Source of the DNA: Anaerolineae bacterium
GTDB lineage: Bacteria > Chloroflexota > Anaerolineae > UBA1429
Direction of reading: 5' to 3'
Length of the DNA stretch: 13,329 nt
NCBI GenBank assembly: GCA_007118555.1
Contig: SKRJ01000182.1
Coordinates: 1-13,329, forward strand
Positions 6,799 to 12,015 of this stretch are shown here, in pieces. How positions within the stretch are numbered: the stretch's first letter is position 1; every line of letters starts with the position of its first letter. Made by a program: the position numbers and the translations under genes. The notes beneath the pieces were generated by a model. That model had not been told where the DNA came from. It did no database searches and saw only the letters and a list, made by a program, of their open reading frames with translations.

Positions 6799-7755
6799 GT
6801 GGCGATAACTCGGGCCAGTGCCTGCGCCAAGGCCATCCTGCTGGGCGAGCATGCCGTGGTGTATGGGCGTCCCGCCATTGCGGTGCCCATTCCGGCGCGG
6901 ACCGCCGTCGTTGAGGTACACGATGCCGCGCCGGGCGCAGGCATCGGGATCGTTGCCCATGACCTGAACCGGCGCTACCAGAGGGGCGCTTGTCCCGTAG
7001 ATAGCGATGGAGAGTTTATGCTTGCGGCCGTCGAGGGCGTGCTGCAGCACGTCTGCCCCGGGCGCAGTTGCCCCGATCTGGAGATCAGCGTTCGCTCGAC
7101 CATCCCCATCGCCCGGGGGCTGGGCAGCGGGGCAGCGGTGTCGGCGGCGATCGCCCGCGGCATAGCGGCGCACCTGGGGATCTCGATCCCACAGGATCAA
7201 CTGTCCGAGCTGGTGTTTGCCACCGAGTGCCTGCTGCATGGCACCCCCAGCGGCATTGACAATACGGTGGTGTGTTGCGAGTCGGCCATCTGGTTTCGCC
7301 GTGGGCAGGCGCCCGAACTACTGCCTGTGGGCGGGCCGATCACGCTGGTGATCGGAGATACAGGCATCCCTTCGCGCACCAGCGAGTCGGTGGCCAGGGT
7401 GCGACGCCGCGGGGAGCGCGAGCCGGAAGCGGTCGAGGCGCTCCTGGATGGCATCGGCGACGTTGTCGCCCGGGGCCGCGCGGCCATCGCCGTCGGCGAT
7501 CTGCAGGCGTTGGGGCGCGCCATGGATCGTGACCATGCGCTGCTGCAGGAACTGGGCGTGTCGGGGACGGCACTGGATACGCTCGTCGCCGCCGCACGCG
7601 AGGCCGGGGCCCTGGGGGCCAAGCTCTCTGGCGGAGGGATGGGGGGCTGCATGATCGCCCTGGCCACGCCGCAGGGGGCGGCCCATGTGGAGGCCGCTCT
7701 GCTTGGGGCGGGCGCCCATGACACCATCGTGTCGCAGATCGAGCCGAGTGCATGA
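6799..7755 (+). CDS. mvk: Mevalonate kinase (GHMP kinase family)
   Basis: A 318-residue cytoplasmic kinase that phosphorylates mevalonate with ATP in isoprenoid synthesis. All three GHMP motifs are visible: motif 1 KAILLGEHAVVYGRPAIAVP (11-30), motif 2 IPIARGLGSGAA (102-113) and motif 3 GAKLSGGGMGGCM (273-285). The metal-binding Glu is E143 in ATE, and the catalytic Asp is D154 in GTPSGIDNTV. Motif 2 reads GLGSGAA where many mevalonate kinases have GLGSSAA, so the second Ser, a reported Mg ligand in the mammalian enzyme, is Gly111 here. The start is GTG at 6799 with AGGAGG (6788-6793) 5 nt upstream. It heads the plus-strand run of envelope and glycosyltransferase genes; no other mevalonate pathway gene is in the window. 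A related GHMP sugar kinase is less likely because the 'GEHAVVYGRPAIAVP' and 'HGTPSGIDN' signatures are mevalonate-type. Confidence 0.92.
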   Translation: MAITRASACAKAILLGEHAVVYGRPAIAVPIPARTAVVEVHDAAPGAGIGIVAHDLNRRYQRGACPVDSDGEFMLAAVEGVLQHVCPGRSCPDLEISVRSTIPIARGLGSGAAVSAAIARGIAAHLGISIPQDQLSELVFATECLLHGTPSGIDNTVVCCESAIWFRRGQAPELLPVGGPITLVIGDTGIPSRTSESVARVRRRGEREPEAVEALLDGIGDVVARGRAAIAVGDLQALGRAMDRDHALLQELGVSGTALDTLVAAAREAGALGAKLSGGGMGGCMIALATPQGAAHVEAALLGAGAHDTIVSQIEPSA

Positions 7756-7778
7756 GTCTGCGCACAGAAGGAGGCGTG

Positions 7779-8312
7779 ATGCAGGATCGAGGACGATCTA
7801 TCATGATCGGGGGACTGCTGCTGCTGGTCGGTTTTTGGCTCCTGTTGCGGGCGCTGGGCGTGGATATCCCTGGGATCGGCGCCATCTGGCCGGCGCTGCT
7901 GATCGTCGGCGCGCTGGTGTGGCTGGTCAGTGGCCTGCGGAGCGATCCCCGTGACGCTGAGAGCGTGTGGTTCGGCGTCTTTGGCATCCTGATCGGCGGG
8001 CTCTTTATGTACATCACCGTGGGAGCGGCCCAGTGGGGCGACCTGCGGGTTCTGTGGCCCTGGTTCCCCTTTGCGGCGGGGCTGGCATGGCTGGCGTCGT
8101 GGCTGGTCAACCCGCGCGAGTTGGCGGATCTGGTGCTGGGCCTGTTGGCGTTGGCCGGGGCCGGAATCGGCTATCTGTACGTGGAGGATCGGCTCCCTGC
8201 CGATGTCTGGCAGATCCTGACCGATTGGTGGCCCCTGATTCTCGTCCTGATCGGCGTGGTGTACATTCTTCAAGCGCTGCTACAGCGTCAGCGAGATGTT
8301 GGTCGGGATTGA
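7779..8312 (+). CDS. Six-helix membrane protein with DUF5668/LiaF-like WP repeats
   Basis: A 177-residue integral membrane protein with six hydrophobic segments (about 8-24, 34-51, 63-82, 92-110, 116-134, 150-168). Three of them begin with a tryptophan-proline motif: IWPALLIVGALVWLV (36-50), LWPWFPFAAGLAWLA (92-106) and WWPLILVLIGVVYIL (150-164). This is the pattern of the LiaI/LiaF-like transmembrane region (DUF5668) found in envelope-stress proteins, here apparently three times. There is no soluble domain. The start at ATG 7779 is supported by AGGAGG (7769-7774) 4 nt upstream; an in-frame ATG at 7752 overlaps the mevalonate kinase stop and is less likely. It overlaps the following GT4 gene by 17 nt, so the two are translationally linked. 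A role in sensing or tuning the cell membrane is inferred from the family. Confidence 0.8.
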   Translation: MQDRGRSIMIGGLLLLVGFWLLLRALGVDIPGIGAIWPALLIVGALVWLVSGLRSDPRDAESVWFGVFGILIGGLFMYITVGAAQWGDLRVLWPWFPFAAGLAWLASWLVNPRELADLVLGLLALAGAGIGYLYVEDRLPADVWQILTDWWPLILVLIGVVYILQALLQRQRDVGRD

Positions 8313-9414
8313 CGCCAGCCGGGCGCTGCGGACGCCACGCACCGGCACGGAGAACTATTCGCTCTACCTGATCCGGGCGTTGGCGGCGCTGGACACGCCG
8401 CATCGCTGGCGGCTCTATGCCGACAGGCCGCCCCCCACGGGGCTGATCGAGGGCGCGGGCGTCGAGTGGCGGGTGATGCCCTGGCCGCGGCTGTGGACCC
8501 AGATGCGGCTGGCATGGGAGGTGACCACGCATCCGCCCGATGCGCTCTTTGTGCCCGCCCACGTGATCCCGGCGATGCGCCGTTGCCCGACGGTGGTGAC
8601 GGTGCACGATCTGGGCTATCTCTATCACGGGGCGGCCCATCGCCCGCTGGATCGCGCCTATCTGCGGGCCAGCACCCTGTGGAACGCCCGTGTGGCGCGA
8701 GCGGTGCTGGCCGATTCGGAGGCGACCCGTCGGGATCTGGTGGCGCACACCGGCTGCGACCCGTCCAAGATCGTGGTGGCTTATCCGGCGGGGGCCGAGG
8801 GGCTCGCGCCAGTGACCGATGGAGTGCGCCTGGCCCAGGTCCGGGCCCGCTATGGCACGGGGGAGCGCTACTGGCTCTATCTGGGGACGTTGCAGCCGCG
8901 CAAGAACCTGGAGAGCCTGATCGGGGCTTTTGCGCGACAGAGTCTGGACAATGTCTGGCCGTCGGACGTGCGCCTCGTGCTGGCGGGCAGGCCCGGGTGG
9001 TACCACGAGCGCATCGCGGCCTGCGCCGAGGCGTCGGGGGTGTCAGAGCGCATCGTGTTCCCCGGCTATGTGGACGCCGAGGACGTGGCGCCCCTGCTGA
9101 GCGGCGCGCTGGGCTTTGTGCTGCCGAGCTGGTACGAGGGCTTTGGCCTGCCGGTGCAAGAGGCCATGGCCTGCGGCGCGCCGGTAATCTGTTCCAACGT
9201 ATCGTCGCTGCCCGAGGTGGCCGGCGATGCGGCGCTCTTGTTCGATCCGGCGGATCGGGACGCCCTGGCTGACGCCATGCGGCGTCTCTGGCAGGAACCT
9301 GCGCTGCGGGACGAGCTGGCGCGGCGCGGGTCCGCCCAGGCCGCCCGGTTCACCTGGGAGCGCTGCGCCCAGACCGTATTGTCCGTTCTGGAGTCCGCAG
9401 GCAAAAAGGGGTAG
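8296..9414 (+). CDS. Glycosyltransferase family 4 (GT-B fold)
   Basis: A 372-residue enzyme that moves a sugar from a nucleotide-sugar donor to an acceptor, probably on the cytoplasmic face of the membrane during polysaccharide or glycolipid synthesis. The N-terminal Rossmann half starts MLVGIDASRALRTPRTGTEN, with the usual Gly-rich acceptor loop, and includes VTVHDLGYLYH (101-111). The C-terminal donor half has YLGTLQPRKN (195-204), PGYVDAEDVAPLLSGA (256-271) and the GT4 E-x7-E signature EGFGLPVQEAMACGAPVI (281-298), with E281 and E289. The closest style is the mannosyltransferase/rhamnosyltransferase group, but the donor cannot be read from sequence. The start overlaps the upstream membrane gene by 17 nt and has only a weak ribosome site, consistent with coupled translation. 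The GT26 gene follows 5 nt after the stop. Confidence 0.92.
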   Translation: MLVGIDASRALRTPRTGTENYSLYLIRALAALDTPHRWRLYADRPPPTGLIEGAGVEWRVMPWPRLWTQMRLAWEVTTHPPDALFVPAHVIPAMRRCPTVVTVHDLGYLYHGAAHRPLDRAYLRASTLWNARVARAVLADSEATRRDLVAHTGCDPSKIVVAYPAGAEGLAPVTDGVRLAQVRARYGTGERYWLYLGTLQPRKNLESLIGAFARQSLDNVWPSDVRLVLAGRPGWYHERIAACAEASGVSERIVFPGYVDAEDVAPLLSGALGFVLPSWYEGFGLPVQEAMACGAPVICSNVSSLPEVAGDAALLFDPADRDALADAMRRLWQEPALRDELARRGSAQAARFTWERCAQTVLSVLESAGKKG

Positions 9415-9419
9415 AATTG

Positions 9420-10163
9420 ATGCGGTCCGTACGGATCCTGGGCGTTCGGGTGGATGACGTCACCATGGGCGAGGCCCTGCGACATGCTCAGGAGATGGCG
9501 ACCCGTGGCGGCGCACATCAGATCGTGACGGTGAATCCCGAGTTTGTGATGCGGGCCCAGAGCGACGCCACCTTTCGTCAGGTCTTGGACGAGGCCGAGC
9601 TGTCCATCCCTGACGGCCAGGGCCTGCTGTGGGCGGCGCGGGTGGTGGGATCGCCGCTGCGCGAGCGTGTGGCGGGCTCGGATATGGCGCCGGCTCTGGC
9701 CGCGTTGAGCGCCCAGCACGGGTATCGGCTCTACCTGTTGGGGGCGGCGCCTGGCGTCGCCGAGCAGGCTGCCGACGTGTTGCGGGAGCGCTACCCGGGG
9801 GTGCAGATCGTGGGTACCTATGCCGGCTCGCCCTCTCCGGCGGAGGAGGACGAGATCGTGGCGCGAATCGTGGCAGCGCGGCCCGACCTGCTATTCGTCG
9901 CCTATGGTGCGCCGGCCCAGGATCTGTGGATACACCGGAACCAGCCCAAGATGCAGGTACCGGTGGCCATGGGCATTGGCGGCACGCTGGACTTTGTCGC
10001 CGGGGTGCGCAAGCGGGCGCCCGTCTGGATGCGCCGGGTCGGGCTCGAGTGGTTGTATCGTCTGCTACAGGAGCCGTCGCGTTGGCGACGGATGCTGGCG
10101 CTGCCGCGTTTTGCGGTGCGCGTGGCCGAGTGCAAGTTCACGGGTGGGAGGAACGCCTCATGA
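9420..10163 (+). CDS. WecB/TagA/CpsF family glycosyltransferase (GT26)
   Basis: A 247-residue enzyme of the family that adds N-acetylmannosamine-type sugars to undecaprenyl-linked GlcNAc (WecG, TagA) or related acceptors at the inner membrane face. The family pattern is clear: ILGVRVDDVTMGEAL (6-20), VTVNPEFVMRA (36-46), the catalytic-Asp motif IPDGQGLLWAARVVG (63-77, with D65), LYLLGAAPGVAEQAA (104-118), LLFVAYGAPAQDLWI (157-171), GIGGTLDFVAGVRKRAPVW (185-203) and the membrane-associating C-terminus GLEWLYRLLQEPSRWRR (208-224). The start at ATG 9420 is supported by AAGGGG (9406-9411) 8 nt upstream; a TTG at 9417 is less likely. It lies 5 nt after the GT4 gene, and its stop overlaps the next start (ATGA). 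With the GT4 it points to a lipid-linked surface glycan; the sugar is not known. Confidence 0.93.
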   Translation: MRSVRILGVRVDDVTMGEALRHAQEMATRGGAHQIVTVNPEFVMRAQSDATFRQVLDEAELSIPDGQGLLWAARVVGSPLRERVAGSDMAPALAALSAQHGYRLYLLGAAPGVAEQAADVLRERYPGVQIVGTYAGSPSPAEEDEIVARIVAARPDLLFVAYGAPAQDLWIHRNQPKMQVPVAMGIGGTLDFVAGVRKRAPVWMRRVGLEWLYRLLQEPSRWRRMLALPRFAVRVAECKFTGGRNAS

Positions 10164-11917
10164 AACACTGTCGCAGGCTAGGGCTTGTCCTGGTCTTGAT
10201 CGCGCTGCTCGGAATCGTTGGGGGCATTCTGGTCGCAGCCCAGGGCGACCCCGTTTCGTTCGACCGCATCGAGAACTATGTGGTCGTGCTCAGCGACGGC
10301 CGTCTCGATGTGCGCTATACGATTCAGTTTACAGAGCTGGAGAGCGGAGGGCGCGAACGCTTTCGCGAGTTGGGGCCCTTTCCCCAGCCGCATACCATCG
10401 TTTCGGCCAGCGGCAGTGGCCCCGATGGTCCCTTTGACGTCGAGCTGCGGGGCGGCCCGCAGCTCTATGAGGTGGGTTTTGGCGTCCGCACCCGGCAGAA
10501 CGCCCAGTACGAGATCAACATCCGCTACACCGTGGATCGCTCGGTGTTTGACGAGACCGCGATCAACGACGTGCCCTATCGCGCCATCGGATGGGCGCCG
10601 TTCGAGTGGTCCCTGCCCATCGCCTATCAAGAGATCGTCTATGTCCTGCCCATCGAGCTGCCCGAGGGGATCACCGAACCGGAGCAGGTGACGGACGAGA
10701 TCGTGAACGAGGCGGGCGTCGTGGTGAACAACGCCGAGGCGTTCGATCGCTGGGTGTTCTTTCCCACGCCGGACGAGCCCACCGGCGCCTACTACCTCTC
10801 CATGCTCGTGGCCCAGAACAACATGCGGCCCATGGAGCCGATGGTTCCCCAGTTCTTTGTGCCCGGCGAGGCCGTGCCCGTCACCCGTGAGACGCCTATC
10901 CCGGATGATCCGATCGTTCCGGTACCGACGCCCGAGCCCGAGCCGCTGGGCCTGGCGGGTACGTTGGCCCTGATCTTTAACGAGGGCACCTGCTGCACGG
11001 GTATCTTTGTGAGCCTGGGCGTGATCGGTCTGATCGTGTGGGGCTTTCGGGGCCGCAAGCCCAAGCCCGAGTACATGCCGCCCGAGATCGAGGTCGAGAC
11101 CTTTCAGACCGAGAACGTGGTGCCCGATCTGACCGCCATCGAGGCCGCGTTCTATATGGGGAACTCGACCAAGACCATCGCCCTGATCGTGCTGGCGCTG
11201 GAGCAAAAGGGTGTTGTGCATATCGTCAATCGCCAACCGCTCCAGCTCGAGATCCTGAAGAAGACGCCCAAAGAGACCGAGGCCCTGACGCTTTACGAAA
11301 AGGCGCTGCTGGCGGCTATCCTGCCCGACGGCACCATCGACAAGGAGCAGATCCCGACGGTGTTGCAGGCGGTGGCCGATGTGCTCCAGCCCAAGATGTG
11401 GAACGCCGACCCGGAGGCCACCCGCGAGACCTATCGCCGCCGTATCGATAGCGCCTGGGACGAGTACGAGGAGGATATGCGCCGGGGCCGTCCCGTGCAC
11501 ATGCCGACGTACATGCCCTGGATCATCCTGAGCAACCGCACCTATGGCCCGGCGTCGACCCGCCAGCGCACGGCGCCCGGTGGCCCTGTGGCGGGTGACG
11601 CTGTCGAGCGCACCCCGGGGCGCCTGTTCCAGGGGGCCGACTCGGCGGTGCGCCCCATAGAGACCATGGCCAGCGACCTGACGCGCGGCGTCGAGGAGGT
11701 GATGGGCCGCACGGTGGACCGGATCGAGCAGGGCGTGGGACGGATCTTTGGCGAGGGGGCGGGGCCTGCCTGTCATAGCGCCTGCCACAGCGCCTGCGTC
11801 CATGATGCCTGCCACTCGGCCTGTGTACACAGCGCCTGCCACAGCGCCTGCCACTCGGCCTGTGTGCACAGCGCCTGCCACAGCGCCTGTCACTCGGCCT
11901 GCGTCAGTCGCGTCTAG
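10160..11917 (+). CDS. DUF2207-like membrane protein with C-terminal Cys/His repeat tail
   Basis: A 585-residue protein. Residues about 7-27 form a signal peptide or first helix. About 30-260 is an exported beta-rich region like the DUF2207 N-terminal part (DRIENYVVVLSDGRLDVRYT, YEINIRYTVDRSVF, VIYVLP-type strands). A Pro-rich linker (about 247-263) leads to a second helix at about 279-296, followed by the basic RGRKPKPEY, so the C-terminal half (297-585) should be cytoplasmic. This half carries a DUF2207-like helical region (DLTAIEAAFYMGNSTKTIALI, TLYEKALLAAILPDG), an amphipathic helix (about 499-530) and then, from residue 537, a tail of CHSA/CVHSA repeats with 11 Cys and 10 His. The start is ATG 10160, with GGGAGGA (10146-10152) 7 nt before it and an ATGA overlap with the GT26 gene; a longer upstream frame overlaps GT26 and is rejected. 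The next main gene is a peptide-modifying type of radical SAM enzyme, so I infer that the tail is its substrate. Confidence 0.88.
   Translation: MKHCRRLGLVLVLIALLGIVGGILVAAQGDPVSFDRIENYVVVLSDGRLDVRYTIQFTELESGGRERFRELGPFPQPHTIVSASGSGPDGPFDVELRGGPQLYEVGFGVRTRQNAQYEINIRYTVDRSVFDETAINDVPYRAIGWAPFEWSLPIAYQEIVYVLPIELPEGITEPEQVTDEIVNEAGVVVNNAEAFDRWVFFPTPDEPTGAYYLSMLVAQNNMRPMEPMVPQFFVPGEAVPVTRETPIPDDPIVPVPTPEPEPLGLAGTLALIFNEGTCCTGIFVSLGVIGLIVWGFRGRKPKPEYMPPEIEVETFQTENVVPDLTAIEAAFYMGNSTKTIALIVLALEQKGVVHIVNRQPLQLEILKKTPKETEALTLYEKALLAAILPDGTIDKEQIPTVLQAVADVLQPKMWNADPEATRETYRRRIDSAWDEYEEDMRRGRPVHMPTYMPWIILSNRTYGPASTRQRTAPGGPVAGDAVERTPGRLFQGADSAVRPIETMASDLTRGVEEVMGRTVDRIEQGVGRIFGEGAGPACHSACHSACVHDACHSACVHSACHSACHSACVHSACHSACHSACVSRV
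11768..11914 (+). repeat. In-frame tandem repeat encoding the CHSA/CVHSA tail
   Basis: Codons 537-585 of the DUF2207-like gene are built from 12-nt modules (Ala-Cys-His-Ser) closed by Ala-Cys-Val-His. Two adjacent near-identical units begin at 11831 and 11870, each reading agc-gcc-tgc-cac twice-like and then tcg-gcc-tgy-gty. Cys positions are 538, 542, 546, 551, 555, 560, 564, 568, 573, 577 and 581 (steps of 4,4,5,4,5,4,4,5,4,4). In the full units the serine before the last Cys is TCG while the others are AGC, showing that a 39-nt block was duplicated. One unit (11807-11830 region) lacks a 12-nt module and another has Asp for Ser. Confidence 0.9.
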
Positions 11918-11928
11918 GAGAGTTACCG

Positions 11929-12015
11929 ATGAGCCAAGGCTCCACAATACCGATAGAGGCGGCCCAAGGGCCGCAGAGCAAGCGCCGTGTCGCGGCCGCG
12001 GGGAGCACACGATGA
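11929..12015 (+). CDS. Possible 28-residue micro-ORF coupled to the radical SAM gene
   Basis: An ATG at 11929 with AGGAGAG (11916-11922) 6 nt upstream opens a 28-codon frame (begins MSQGSTIPIEAAQGPQ, ends in a basic then small-residue stretch SKRRVAAAGSTR). Its TGA overlaps the radical SAM ATG as ATGA. It has no Cys. It could be a real small peptide, a translational-coupling leader or chance. A hairpin (11959-11965 GCGGCCC with 11968-11974 GGGCCGC) lies inside it with no T-run. I do not recognise the peptide. Confidence 0.35.
   Translation: MSQGSTIPIEAAQGPQSKRRVAAAGSTR

Noticed and set aside
9629..10159. Upstream extension of the DUF2207-like frame to 9629
   Set aside because: It overlaps most of the GT26 gene in another frame. 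The ATG at 10160 has a good ribosome site and begins a signal sequence.
11771..11905. c-type cytochrome haem-binding repeat (CxxCH)
   Set aside because: The cysteines are spaced Cx3C and Cx4C with His directly after most Cys. No CxxCH motif is present, and the tail is predicted to be cytoplasmic.
11768..11914. CRISPR-like or non-coding tandem repeat
   Set aside because: The units are 12-39 nt, contiguous, in frame and without spacers, and silent codon changes keep the protein pattern. It is a coding repeat.
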